A stretch of 64,000 nucleotides of DNA, from NCBI RefSeq assembly GCF_901709675.1, contig NW_023590230.1:62001-126000 (forward strand). The letters are read 5' to 3'. Below, piece by piece: positions 42,516 through 55,200 of this stretch (position 1 is its first letter; each line of letters opens with the position of its first letter). Origin of the DNA: Syngnathus acus. Taxonomy: Eukaryota > Chordata > Actinopteri > Syngnathiformes > Syngnathidae. Both the position numbers and the translations under genes were made by a program. A model generated the notes under the pieces. The model was not told where the DNA came from, ran no database searches, and saw nothing but the letters and a program-made list of their open reading frames with translations.

Positions 42516-43948
42516 AATGCGCTCTAAGCAATACAATTAAAAATGCTTATAAAACATAAACCAAACGTTGCAGGTGGTCATTTCTGCATGCGCAGTGATA
42601 AACTGGGCACTCTGAAGCCCCCAAGAGCACTTTTTACTATGCCAACCTAACCAGAGTGACGGGAGAGGCACCATCCAGAAAACGTGCTCAGCTCGTCGAG
42701 AAAATGCGATTTAAGCAATAAAACAAAAAATGCTTATAAAACATAAACCAAACGTTGCAGGTGGTCATTTCTGCATGCGCAGTGATAAACTCGGCACTCT
42801 GAAGCACCCAAGAGCGCTTTTTACTTTGCCAACCTAACCAGAGTGACGGGAGAGGCACCATCCAGAAAACGTGCTCAGCTCGTCGAGAAAATGCGATTTA
42901 AGCAATAAAACTAAAAATGCTTATAAAACATAAACCAAACGTTGCAGGTGGTCATTTCTTCATGCGCAGTGATAAACTCGGCACTCTCAAGCCCCCAAGA
43001 GCGCTTTTTACTCTGCCAACCTAACCAGAGTGACGGGAGACCACCATCCAGAAAACGTGCTCAGCTCGTCGAGAAAATGCGATTTAAGCAATAAAATTAA
43101 AAATGCTTATAAAACATAAACCAAACGTTGCAGGTGGTCATTTCTGCATGCGCAGTGATAAACTGGGCACTCTGAAGCCCCCAAGAGCACTTTTTACTAT
43201 GCCAACCTAACCAGAGTGACGGGAGAGGCACCATCCAGAAAACGTGCTCAGCTCGTCGAGAAAATGCGATTTAAGCAATAAAACAAAAAATGCTTATAAA
43301 ACATAAACCAAACGTTGCAGGTGGTCATTTCTGCATGCGCAGTGATAAACTGGGCACTCTGAAGCCCCCAAGAGCACTTTTTACTATGCCAACCTAACCA
43401 GAGTGACGGGAGAGGCACCATCCAGAAAACGTGCTAAGCTCGTCGAGAAAATGCGATTTAAGCAATAAAACAAAAAATGCTTATAAAACATAAACCAAAC
43501 GTTGCAGGTGGTCATTTCTGCATGCGCAGTGATAAACTCGGCACTCTGAAGCACCCAAGAGCGCTTTTTACTAGAAAACGTGCTCAGCTCGTCGAGAAAA
43601 TGCGCTCTAAGCAATACAATTAAAAATGCTTATAAAACATAAACCAAACGTTGCAGGTGGTCATTTCTGCATGCGCAGTGATAAACTGGGCACTCTGAAG
43701 CCCCCAAGAGCACTTTTTACTATGCCAACCTAACCAGAGTGACGGGAGAGGCACCATCCAGAAAACGTGCTCAGCTCGTCAAGAAAATGCGATTTAAGCA
43801 ATAAAACAAAAAATGCTTATAAGACATAAACCAAACGTTGCAGGTGGTCATTTCTGCATGCGCAGTGATAAACTCGGCACTCTGAAGCACCCAAGAGCGC
43901 TTTTTACTAGAAAACGTGCTCAGCTCGTCGAGAAAATGCGCTCTAAGC
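42516..43948. repeat. satellite array, family A (block A6), beginning with the right target duplication
   Basis: AATGCG (42516-42521) is the right target duplication, after which the interrupted A monomer continues. About eight monomers follow with the usual two lengths. The array stops at a hAT element at 43949; no family A or B monomer is visible beyond it, so this is the right edge of the satellite in the window. Confidence 0.92.
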
Positions 43949-44870
43949 CAGTGGTCCCCAACCACCGGGCCGCGGACCGGTACCGGTCCGTGGGTCACTT
44001 GGTACCGGGCCGCGGAGCCGCACAGGAAAAAAAAAAAAATAATAATAATAATTTTTTTTTTTTGTTTGTTTTTTCATTGACGATCAATTCATTCAGGTTA
44101 AGACGCTCGTCCCGGTCACGTGACATGTTTCCCCAGTCGAGCCCGCAAAGCTAGAAAAAATGAGTAAGAATTTATTTTGAAAAATATAAAAAATTTGGCG
44201 AATCTCTCCCAATTACATCTGTCGGTGCATCTGAAAAATAAGGACTCTTGACACAGGGCGCTCGTCTCGGTCACGTGACATGTCACCACAGTCAAGCCCG
44301 CGAGGCAAGCAAAAATGAGCAAGAAACAGAGAAGTTTGGAAAGCTTCTTCGGAAAGGGAAAAACGTCCAATGAGGACACTGAAGAAGAAGAGGCTACGAC
44401 TTCTAAGAAAAGGAAAGCTGCATTTAAAAGAACATTTCTGGAGTCCTACTTAAAATATGGATTTATCGCCACAGGTGACTCTGACGCGCCAAGTGCACTC
44501 CGCATATGTGGCGAAAGGCTAGCTAACGAGGCAATGAAGCCTTCAAACCTGCTTCGGCACATGGAGACCAAGCATCCTGCATTTAAAGACAAACCTTAAC
44601 CACTTCGGGTGTCATTGTCTCCGATTACGCCTAGATGGGAACGGCTCATTTCTGAGAAAAGAGCTCGGTGCTCCCACTAATTCAACGTTTTATTTTTATG
44701 TGGTTTATATTTGTTTTTATGCCAGTCGTATCATTTTATTTCATCCTATTTATATATATAAATATTTAAATAATAAATATATAAATATATTTATTTATAT
44801 AAAGGCCGGTCCGCGAAAATATTTCTGACACGTAACCGGTCCGTGGTGCAAAAAAGGTTGGGGACCACTG
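43949..44870 (+). mobile_element. hAT-type DNA transposon relic, about 0.92 kb
   Basis: The ends are CAGTGGTCCCCAACC and GGTTGGGGACCACTG, a perfect 15-bp inverted repeat typical of hAT elements. The interior has poly-A and poly-T runs, a short BED-finger-like frame and an AT-rich stretch near 44750-44800. The 8-bp flanks (CTCTAAGC and CCTTAATA) do not match, so the target duplication is absent or lost. The left flank is satellite and the right flank is unique sequence, which suggests a rearrangement at this element. Confidence 0.8.
44315..44599 (+). pseudogene. truncated hAT/ZBED transposase N-terminus, damaged BED finger
   Basis: The 94-residue frame starts MSKKQRSLESFFGKG and ends shortly after LANEAMKPSNLLRHMETKHP, which is the BED zinc-finger end found in ZBED/SCAND3-like and hAT transposases. 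The first zinc-ligand Cys is not present (SALRIC instead of a CxxC pair), while the second Cys and both His are kept. The catalytic and dimerisation regions are missing: the element ends about 270 bp later. It is a remnant of a longer transposase gene, not a working enzyme. Confidence 0.7.
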
Positions 44871-46625
44871 CCTTAATACACACAGTGAGTCTAAGGGCGG
44901 ACATAAACAATAATACTTAACAGGTACCATTCTGGATCCATTTGCCAGTCAATGGGGGGAGGGTCGACGTCACGATCGAAATTAAATTCAAGTAATAGCA
45001 AGCGCCGTGGCCGTTTGTGTGTCTGCGCCCTCTTGTTGAAAGGCTTATCCGTCTATCCGTGGATTTTGGTTCTCTGCTGCTGTTGTTGTTGTTGTTGTTT
45101 TTGTTGAATAACGATCGTCCGCAAAAACGACACTGGGTCCCCATTGTGACCTGCAGTGAAAATGAAAGAAATGTCACGTTTGTTTTCAAAATTTGCATTA
45201 TTTATTCAACTGTTATTTCTTTTTTTTATGGACATTTATTGAGCGCGCAGCCATGCCACTCGAGACTTTCCAAGACATTTCATGTGGGGAATTTTGTCCC
45301 TAAGTGGATACTTTTTAGTTATTATCAATTTGACCAATAGTGAACAACTATGTGTCTGTGCTCTTGTAAAACAAACGTATCGTTGTGGAAGAAGCCTTGA
45401 ACGTTCTGACGACTCCCCCGCAGCAAAGCCAAAGGAGTGTGATGAGTCCAAAGTCATTTTTCAATTTGTTCGCCATTGCGGTGTGGTGCTGTCACGTGTC
45501 TGCCCGTCGGAAGGAACGACTCGGCCCCGCCCCCTGGTTTCAGGCAACCTTGGACTCGCAACATAAGGAACAAGCAGCGGTGCCGTTTGTTTGTCTGCTC
45601 CCTCTTGTTGAAAACCGAGCCCCCTTGTTGCTTAATACTGATCAATTGCTTCCCATTGTGACCTGCAGTAAAAATGAAAGAAAATGTCACGTTGGTTTTC
45701 AAAATTTGCATTCTTTATTAAGTACATTGTCAATAGAATTGCCACTCGGTTCCATTTCACTCAATTGCAGGTTTCTCTGCACGGGTGGCAAATAAGTCAC
45801 CCCCTTCTCCTCAAATCGAGTCACTTTGCTACAAAGTAGGATGAGCTGGCCAGTCTACACCGAGTGTTTACAAGCAATGCCGAAAGGAAAAGGCACGTTC
45901 ACAGAGGAGTTGAATCAAAGATTCAATAAAAAATATGATACTTTTAATGATCCTATTTATATTATAGATATTATGAATAAAAAGTATTCTACATATGTTT
46001 TGTGCTTTTGCATTCGAGGCCTGCGAGGCTCAATTGGAGACGCTTTCCCTTCATTTCTCCCAGATTCATTTGCTCATCGTCTCCTCGTTCATTTTCATTC
46101 AAAAGCACGTCCGCTAAATGTATTTTCTCATGTTCTCTGAAAATCAACACGAATTCTGAGAGGCGTGAATGGAAAAGCTTCTGTAGTCTTGTGTATACTT
46201 GAACATAAATTGAGTGACACCTCATTGAATTCCAACTTTCATACTTGGATTTAATTATTTGTATTTACTGTTAAACGAGTTGACTGCTTTTCGCTGTTGT
46301 TCCCTTCCAGAACATTTACAAAGTCACAAAAACAAAAGGAATCAAAGGCTTTTTTTTTTTTTTTTTTTTTTTTTCCTTTTGGTTATGCACACACGCGCGC
46401 GCCACTCCCCACGTCGCTTGAGAGTGCTTTGAGATGACTACCTTCGAATGTGACGTTTTTGATGTGTGGGCGTGGCCTGCCTTTGGCTCGGAGCAGGGTG
46501 GACCAAACGTTCATTTTTCCTCTGTACTTGAACCACTGGCTACTCGCAGTGAGGCGACTTATCATTTATTTTCTTCCGACAAGAATCGTTGCGACCCTCA
46601 GTGAGAGGGGGGATTTTCCTCCAAC
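44871..46625. other. intergenic region with a diverged local duplication
   Basis: No gene is supported. A segment at about 45003-45207 (GTTTGTGTGTCTGCGCCCTC ... TTTTCAAAATTTGCAT) recurs in diverged form at about 45578-45727, same orientation. A TTG microsatellite lies at 45080-45105 and a poly-T run near 46350-46374. The open frame at 45826-46140 has no recognisable features. The last 100 bp should contain the promoter and 5' UTR of the polylectin gene, but I see no clear TATA box. Confidence 0.6.
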
Positions 46626-46686
46626 ATGTGGGAAGAATTAAACCGTGTTCTTCTCCTGATTGGCATATATTGGGCATGTGCTTCAG
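46626..46686 (+). other. exon 1: signal peptide
   Basis: ATG at 46626 opens a 20-codon hydrophobic leader (LNRVLLLIGIYWACAS) ending at a GTAAGC donor in phase 1. The first CTLD exon starts in phase 1 at 48826, restoring an Ala before Asn-Lys-Cys, a good signal-peptidase context. The first residues (MWEE) are acidic, slightly unusual for a leader. Confidence 0.75.
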
Positions 46687-47409
46687 GTAAGCAATTTGTA
46701 TCTTTAGTCCATCGAAACAACAGTAAAGAGCTGGAATGTACTGTACTGTGAGTTAGCACGACTGCATCTGCTTCTATTCTAACATTACGGTGCCTGAGAG
46801 AAAAAAAATAATCATTGCAATGTCACACATTTGGACGACAAACACTTTGAGGAACTTTGAAGAATCCTCATTATTCGGACACTTTGATGTAGTTGCTGTG
46901 TACGTCAATTGTCCCGGACCGGACCTTTCTTGTTATCGAGGCTTGCCTTTATCATCATCATTTTCATCATTCATGTGGGAAGCTGTTGTGTCCGAACATC
47001 CGAGCAACGTGACTTTGAAATGACGAGCTAAAACCGTTGAGTCAAGTGTCTTTGCGTTTTCTTACGGCGGCAAACGAGCCCCGCTTGTGAATTTTAAGTG
47101 CGCACTGGCTGTCAGGATGACGTATTGAAGTTGAGCATATAACTTCAAAATATCCAATCTAAAATTGGCCCTTTTATTTTGGAAGCCGAATGTGTTTTTA
47201 CTGGGCTTTTCCTTCCATCTCTTTTTTCCGTGTATACTTTTGTTTTTCTTTCGCTCTGTTATTTTTTATTTTTTCTATTTTTTTATTCCTAAAACATGGG
47301 CACGCTTGGAATTCAGGAGCGGCTGATTGGACTTTGTGACACTTAGATGAGTTGCACCGTTAGGGTTTAAGACACAGAATGACAATAAGACACAAGAAGA
47401 ATAATAAAT

Positions 47410-47443
<34 letters not shown>

Positions 47444-48069
47444 AGTGATCATAGTGATAATACTAGTTTAATAATAATAAAAGTAATACATTTATTATTA
47501 TTAATAATGATAATGATAATAATAAATAAGAATAATCATTTCTTACACCCCTTTATACAATATATTATGCACAAGTGTATATAGACAAGATATTTCTTGG
47601 CGCCCCTATGATACGAATATTTTCATGATTTATATGAGCTAATTATAATGAATAATAATCAATCATTATTAGTCATTATTATTAATAGTTTCTTACAGTC
47701 CTTGATAGAGTATTAGCAATAATTTCTTACAGCCCCTTTATACAATAGATATTTCTTAGCACCTCTGTTATAAAAAAAATCATGGTTATTATGATCTAAA
47801 TATAGATTATAATCATTATGTTATATTAATTGTAATTATATTATTAATAATACACCTTTGTGTCTGGTCTGTTATCATCACACACCAAAAAGTTGCAACA
47901 CAGTTGTGCAGTTCATAATATCGCTGTGCATCATCAAAATGTGTCGGCATAATGTTTTCAAAGATTGCAAAATTGAGTAGGAGACTCTCAATGCGTGTTC
48001 ATTTCTGCTAGTGAATCGCAAGGCGCATCTGAATAATTGCATTTGCCCCTCAGAGTCCATGCTTATTAG

Positions 48070-48155
<86 letters not shown>

Positions 48156-51100
48156 GCCCGCAGTTTAAAAGCCCTTCTTCTCCATGAAACAGTCAGGCCT
48201 GGCTTGTTTGGCTTTGTACTTTGATATAAGGAAGGGCGGGCGGGCGGTTGGTCTTCTTGAGCTAAGAAGGGGGGAGCGGTCCAACTGTTGCAACGTGTTC
48301 CATTCGATTGAGTTGCGTTGTGCTTTAGCACCCTCCAGTGGTGAAATGTGCGATGACCTGATTTGAGTTTAGCTCATTGGTCATCGATATGCCACACGTG
48401 CGTAACTGGTGGGTGGGGTATTTGCTGAGGTTGAAGATGATGATGATGATGGCATCTTTTAAGTGGAACAACTTGCACCATTGGTGGCTGACGACATACT
48501 TTTTGCCCCACTGTACATCTGAAGCTGAGTATCATCACTTTGGGGCCATTGTGTGCAATCCTTGGCAGGCGTAAGTGATGCTTTTATGCAAACAATCAGC
48601 AGCTCCACGTTGCTGCATGGCGCTGGCTGAACCCAAAAATGGAGGACAGGCATGTTTTTGGAAGGGGCCAAAGCGACAATGGGCGTTGGCCCCCCCCATC
48701 CCCCCTGACAGAATCCTCGTGCATTTGGTTGAGATGCCCCCAATGAAGAGCACAGAATAAAAACATGCAAGTGTTCCATCAGTGTGCTCTGATCTATCCG
48801 CCTGATCCCCAAATTGTGCCTTCAGCCAACAAGTGTCTTTCCGGGTGGCTCGAGCACGACTCCAGCTGCTACAAGAAGGTGGTGACGCCCAACGGTTGGT
48901 TGGGGGCCCGGCACCACTGCGTCTGGCAGGGCGGCGACCTGCTCTCCATCACCACCTCGGCCGAGGAGGACTTTGTGAAGCGCACCATGGGCAACACCCG
49001 CTTCTGGCTGGGACTCTCCAACCAGGTGAGACGGAAGCAGTCGTGGACTCTGCAGCGACAACTGGAACTGTTTTCTTCTTTCCCCCCCAGAAATGCGACG
49101 ACGTCTGGTGTGGCTTTGAAGGCGGGAGCCAGAAGCTGATCTGGTCCGATGGTGAGACAACGACATACACCAACTGGACCTCAGACCAATTTAAAAGGTA
49201 AGAAGTCACATCTTCGCATGCTGTTGTCAGGCGGACACGCGTAAAGGTTCTGGAACCAATTTTGAGAACGAGCACTCAAGGAAAAATAGGAAAATGTTCC
49301 TTTTTATAATCTACCGACAGCGCCGACGTCGCGTCCTGCGCCTACGTCAACCAAGGAGTTAAGTTGTCGCCTGGGAAGTGGAGGTCTGGCTCCTGCGCTT
49401 CCTCGTTGGCCTACATGTGCAAACGGCCGCAGAGTAAGTCTGCACGTCCGTGGTCACGTTGCTGATGAAAGGTGAGATGCGCAAACGGGTCTTTTTTTGC
49501 AGGCTGCCCGGAGGGACGGACGTGTACCTTCAATAGTGTTACTGCTGTAATGAAGAGTGAGTTGCAGCACGCTTATTTGCGCTTTAACCATCTCGTCATG
49601 GTTTCCTCCTCAATGTTTTTCCTTGTGGCCTCAGCTTCCGACTGCGACGATGGCAACTTCCTTTATGGCGATGATTGCTATCTTTTTGACACGACGCATA
49701 GAAGTTGGGAGGAAGGCGAGAAGTTTTGTCTCGCCCGGCGAGGCCACCTGGCTAGCATACACTCTGAGCAAGATGCCCGATTCATTACTGGTGAGCACCG
49801 CCACAGTCGTCATTTGGCTGAAGCTCTTCTTGCCCTGAAGCTCTTGTTCTCCTTCCTTTCATCAAGATCACTCATATTACTATTCTACTTGGATGGGAGA
49901 AAAGAAGAAGGGCAACAACTACGGGTGGACTGACGGAACAGCTTCTGTAAGTGGATTGCTGAAGGCCTTTGGAAAAGTCATGTTGCAGGCATCCGTCTTG
50001 TCTCGAGGCATCGGGCAGCCGCTTACAAAGTATTGGCGATCTGATTTTAGAGAGGAGGCGGTTAAGATGATATATCATGGACGGTCTTTAGGTCTTCAGG
50101 GTTAGTTGCTTTGTGCACATTTTCCCCAGACATTTGGGTTGCCAGGGCGGGCACCATGTTTTATTGCAATGTTCATACTACTTTGACTGACAGGGTTAGT
50201 TGCTCTGTGCATGTTTTTCCCAGACATGTATTTGGGTTGCCAGGGCGGGCACAATGTTTTATGGCAATGTTCATACTACTTTGACTGACAGGGTTAGTTG
50301 CTCTGTGCATGTTTTTCCCAGACATGTATTTGGGTTGCCAGGGCGGGCACAATGTTTTATTGCAATGTTCATACTACTATGACTGACAAAGTGAAACCAA
50401 CAACCAAAGTGAAACTTTAATGAGAGAAGGTACGAAAACGGTGCAAGTGAGGAAATGCGGCGGGAAGATGACTACATCGAATGCAACACGCTAAAGTTCT
50501 GTCCAAAATCTCGTCCGCAGGACTACGGAAAAGTTGTCTACAGCTCCAGTGGTGACTGTTCTAATTTGCATACCAGCGAAAGGCTGTACAGAAACTGTAA
50601 TTGCCGCTGGACATACCCACCGGTCTGCAAAACGGGTGCAAACGTCCCTCCCGAGCGCCCCTTTTGGATGCGTGAAGCATTTGCTCATATTCGCTCCGCT
50701 TTTTCTGCAGCCAAGCGCGGAGGGCCTCCACAGCTGCCACCATTAGTCGGCCAGCCGGGTAGGTGTCCCGCACTGCCGCCGTCTTGCGCTGTCTTACGCC
50801 GTCTGGCTCGCAGACTGGACTCAGAAATGCGGCTGGTGGCTGGACAACTCCGAGAGCGACTTCTGCTACCTGATGATCCGCCAGCCCACTAAGACCTGGC
50901 AGGAGGCGCAAGACGACTGCCAACGCCTCCAAGGGAACCTGCTCAGCATCACCGACGACCATGAGCAGACCTTCGTACGCGGTAGGCGGCCATGAATTGA
51001 AATATTGGCCATGAACAAGTTGTTGTTGTTATATGTTCATTTCGAACCTATTTAAAACATGAAAATAGGAAAATAAAACACCACTTTAAAGTGCCATATC

Positions 51101-52210
51101 TAAGTCACTGAAACAAACAACCCAAAACCGCCAACAACAAAGAATGCTCGAGTGTAGTCAGTCTGTGTGTAGTCAGTTTTGTCTTTTTTTTCCCCTCATA
51201 CATGTTAAGGAACCAGTTTTTCGACACTTTTTTTGGAACACTTGTGTTTGCCCTATTTTCATGCTCATTTTCCAGACCATTCCATAATTTCACCCCACAA
51301 ACGACGGTCATACCCTTACTTTTTATCGTTGTTAAGACTTTTCCACTCTGAAAATTCTCTTCCTTTCTCAGATGATAGCCACCATGCTTGCCTTTCCAGA
51401 AACAAATTTATACCTTTTATACCTTGCTGTGTACATATAATTTGAGCCGTCTTGTGTTTGATCACATCCCTGAGTGACAAAAGTTTGTCGGGTATTATAA
51501 AAAGTGCGTTTGTATGCTCCTTGTTATTTTTCCTATTGCTTGCCTTATTCGGTGTTACCCCGTATTTCCACGCAGTAGTTCAGATATGGCAGTATCTGGA
51601 GTCCGGACTGCTTCTTGCTTTCCTCAGAATTGCAATAACCTTTGACATTTTTGTTTTTACATGATTGATTAATGTGTGATTTCCAGCAGCTTTTTATTGT
51701 CAACAGTCACGCCCAGGAATTTTCTTTCAGAAACCCTTTCTTTCATACCATTGTCAATTTTCACTTCGATTTATACCTGACAAATAATTTTGTTGTTGGC
51801 AGTTTGGTTTTACATTAAACCACGTATTCATTTCTGTGGTGATTGTTGGTTTCCATAAGCTGCTGTAAATTGTCCCCAGCGCAATAGATGTTTGTATCAT
51901 CATCATTTCATGATGTTGGATACACAAGTCGTTGAAGAGGACCAAGGGCAGAGGTTGTTCACCTGTTATGGGATACATGATCTCCAGACTTTTTACAAAT
52001 TGCTGCCTGTTGCTTAAGTAGCTCCTCAGCCAGTCCATGATGCCATGATTTACTGGGTCAAATGCTTTTGGTTGATGATCTATTAAGATCCATTAGTGTC
52101 CTTCCGGAATCCATATTGACTGTCAGCTAAAAGCTTTTTTTTTTTTTTCTTCAATCTCGTTTTCTCGTTTTTCTGTGAACAGTTTTTTTTAATATATAGA
52201 TCAGTTTTAT

Positions 52211-52241
<31 letters not shown>

Positions 52242-55200
52242 GCAATATCCGCATTTTTTTGGTCAGATGCTGGTTGAGGTCTGATCCCTCAGCCGTCTAC
52301 CCTGTTTCAGTAGCTCCAATTTGTGTTTGCAAACCGCACTGTTATTGCTGCTTTGGTTTTAATATTTCTCGATGGTCCCCCTGTCTAACTCAATTCCTTT
52401 TGAGCTGAGAAAGTCGATCACCCGGAGCTCAACGGATGACGCGTCCTCCTCACTCGGCTCCTCTTGATGATGTCGTTCATTCTGGTACAGGTTACATCAA
52501 GGCTCTGATGAAAGCATCCTCTCTGTGGTTGGGCGCCAATGTCGCCATCAGTGACGAAGGCAGCACGTGGGCTGACGGAGCCTCGTTCACTTACGTCCAC
52601 TCGACTTCAGGTCTGTCGGAGACGGTTGTCTGCTGCAATTTGGAGGAACGGAGGAGCACTGAGATCTTCTCTCCCGCCCCCCAGGTACCCCCGATGGAAA
52701 TTGTCTTTCCTTCCTCACTGGCAACGGCAACTGGCACTACGACTCGTGCAACAAGAAGAGAGGTTACGTCTGCAAGAAAAGAGGAAATGGTAAGTGAGAG
52801 GCAGCGCCCCACCGACTGTCATCGCCCCTTGACGTCTGTGCCTTGATGTCTCTTTTTCTTTCCTCTTGCAGTAAAGGCTACGCCGGCTCCTGAGTGTAAG
52901 TCGCCTTCGACTGCGTTGAAAACAATGACCCTGGAGTCACACCATGCCAACCAACAAATTCTGTCCTTTTTCGTTTTTATGAAGTACTCAGCCATGTGTT
53001 GAATGTTTTTTGCATCGTTTTACCTTGTACAACGGCACTTTGGTTGTTTCTGAAGCGCCAAGGTGAATGTTCCGGAATCCTTTCAAAATGTAAACGTCTC
53101 TGATGCCATTGGGCTAAGCTAACCAAGTCGAGTCCCGGATCTTCCAATTTGCCCGAGAAAATGTAGATTTGGCCAGCCGTGACCCGCAAATTGCCCTTTG
53201 CTCAAAATGGTGGACTGAAGGGCAAAAACAGGAGTGTGCTCTGATCTGTTCCCCAAATTGTGCCCTCAGCCAACAAGTGTGCTCCCGGGTGGCTCGAGCA
53301 CGACTCCAGCTGCTACAAGAAGGAGGTGGTGACGCCCAACGGTTGGCTGGGGGCCTGGCACCACTGCGTCCGGATGGGCGGCGACCTGCTCTCCATCACC
53401 TCCTCGGCCGAGGAGGACTTTGTGAAGGGCACCATGGGCGAGGACACCCCCTTCTGGCTGGGACTCTCCAACCAGGTGAGACAGAAGCGCAAGCGGCCGT
53501 CGACTGCTGCGACAAGTGGGACTGTTGTTCTTTTTCCCCCCAGAAATGCGACAAGTTCTGGTGTCGCTTTGAAGACGGGAGCCAGAATCTGACCTGGTCC
53601 GATGGCGAGACAATGAATCACACCAACTGGGCCTCAAATCAACTCGAAAGGTAAGACGTAACTGCTGTTGTCAGGTGGAGGAGCCAATTTTGAAAAGGGC
53701 CATTTGGGGAAAGTGAAAAAAAAGAAAAGAAAAATGGGAAAATAATTGCTTGTGTCTTTTCTCCCGACAGCGCCGACGTTGCATCCTGCGCCTACGTCAA
53801 CCAAGGGGGAAGGGGTGAGCCCGGCAAGTGGCGGTCTGGCTCCTGTCTTTCCTCGTTGGCCTACATGTGCAAACGGCCGCTGAGTAAGCCTGCACGTTTG
53901 TAATCAGGTTGACTTTGAAAAGAGAAAAGCTCCAACAGGTCTTTTTTTTTGTGCAGACTGCTCGAAGTGTAAGCCCAAGAGTGGTCCCGCTGTAGTGACG
54001 AGTGAGTTGCAGCACACTTATTTGCACTTGAACATCTTGTCATGGTCATGTTTTTCTTTGTGGACCCAGCCTCCGACTGCCACGAAAACACCTTCCACTA
54101 TGGCCACTATTGTTATCATTACGAGAAGACGGTTAAAACCTTTGACGATGCCGAGAAGTTCTGTCTTGCCTGGGGAGGCCGCCTGGCTAGCGTCCACTCC
54201 AAGAAAGAGGCCCAATTTGTGTATGGTGAGCACCAAGAGGAACCGCCGCAGTCGTCATTTGACTGAAGCTCTTCTTGCCCTGAAGCTCGTGTTCTCCTTC
54301 CTTTCCTCAAGATCACTCGCAAACCTTACAATCTGCTTTCGTGGGACTCAAGAAGGAGGACGACGACTACGAGTGGAGTGACGGAACAACTTACGTAAGT
54401 GAAATGCCTTTGAAAAAGTCATTTTTCAAAATCTGAGCTGGCAAAGTCCAAATTTGAGTAGGATAAAAATAAAAGTGGACATAGGAGAAATGTTGCTCGA
54501 GGCTTCAAATTTTGGATTGTTTTGGAGGGGAAATGGGCAAAACTTGGGCGCGATTGCCGAGGAAGGGCGTTGGGAAGCCGAGCAGACAGAGTCCAACATG
54601 CTCATGTCGTCCGCAGGACTACAAGTGTAAAAATGACACCAAGGGGGACTGCGCGTTCCCAAATTCTGTTGGGGAGTTGAGTGCCAGCTCCTGCACAACG
54701 GAGCGGCCATTTGTCTGCAAAACAGGTGCAAACGCCCCTCCCGAGCGCTCCTTCTGCACACATCAAGCATTTGCTCATATTTGTAAACACCATTCCCCCC
54801 TCTTCCCCTACAGCCAAGCACGGAGGGGTTCCACAGCTGCCCTCATTAGTCGGCCAACCGGGTAGGTGTCCCGCACTGCCGCCGTCTTACGCTGTCTTGC
54901 GCCATCTTACGCCGTCTGGCTCGCAGAATGGACTGTTACATGCGGCTGGTGGCTGGACGACCCAATCAACGACTTCTGCTACCTGATGATCCGCCAGCCC
55001 ACCAAGACTTGGAAGGAGGCGCAAGCCAACTGCCAACGCCTCCACGGGAACCTGCTCAGCATCACCGACCGCGATGAGCAGGTCTTTGTGCATGGTAGGC
55101 GGCCATTTGTTGGTGTCACGAATGAATGGATGGACGGATGGATGGACGGATGGATGAATGGATTGATGGATGAATGGATGAATGAATCGAACAAACGAAT

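Larger units (their letters stand above)
48826..52895 (+). other. polylectin CTLD triplet 1 (exons 2-13)
   Basis: CTLD-1a: exons 48826-49025, 49091-49197, 49321-49433 (DSSCYKK ... FWLGLSNQ ... LAYMCK). Linker: 49503-49556. CTLD-1b: 49635-49790, 49867-49946, 50521-50635. Linker: 50711-50758 (Pro-rich, PPQLPPLVGQP). CTLD-1c: 50814-50981, 52491-52610, 52685-52789 (DFCYLMIRQPTKTW ... SLWLGANV ... RGYVCKK). Linker: 52872-52895. The Cys pairs and WLG cores are present. In CTLD-1b the third exon is diverged compared with its paralogues: it has RNCNCRWTYPP where the others have the SSPCTT-type segment. Confidence 0.78.

Noticed and set aside
1079-43948. Search by eye for a CENP-B box in either satellite family
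   Set aside because: No sequence close to the TTCG....A..CGGG pattern was found in the A or B monomer cores.
45826-46140. 104-codon open frame upstream of the polylectin gene
   Set aside because: No domain, no conservation signal, AT-rich low-complexity stretches and no plausible splice or promoter context.
48050-48331. SINQSINQ repeat frame over the GATT microsatellite
   Set aside because: It is translation of a tetranucleotide repeat inside an intron.
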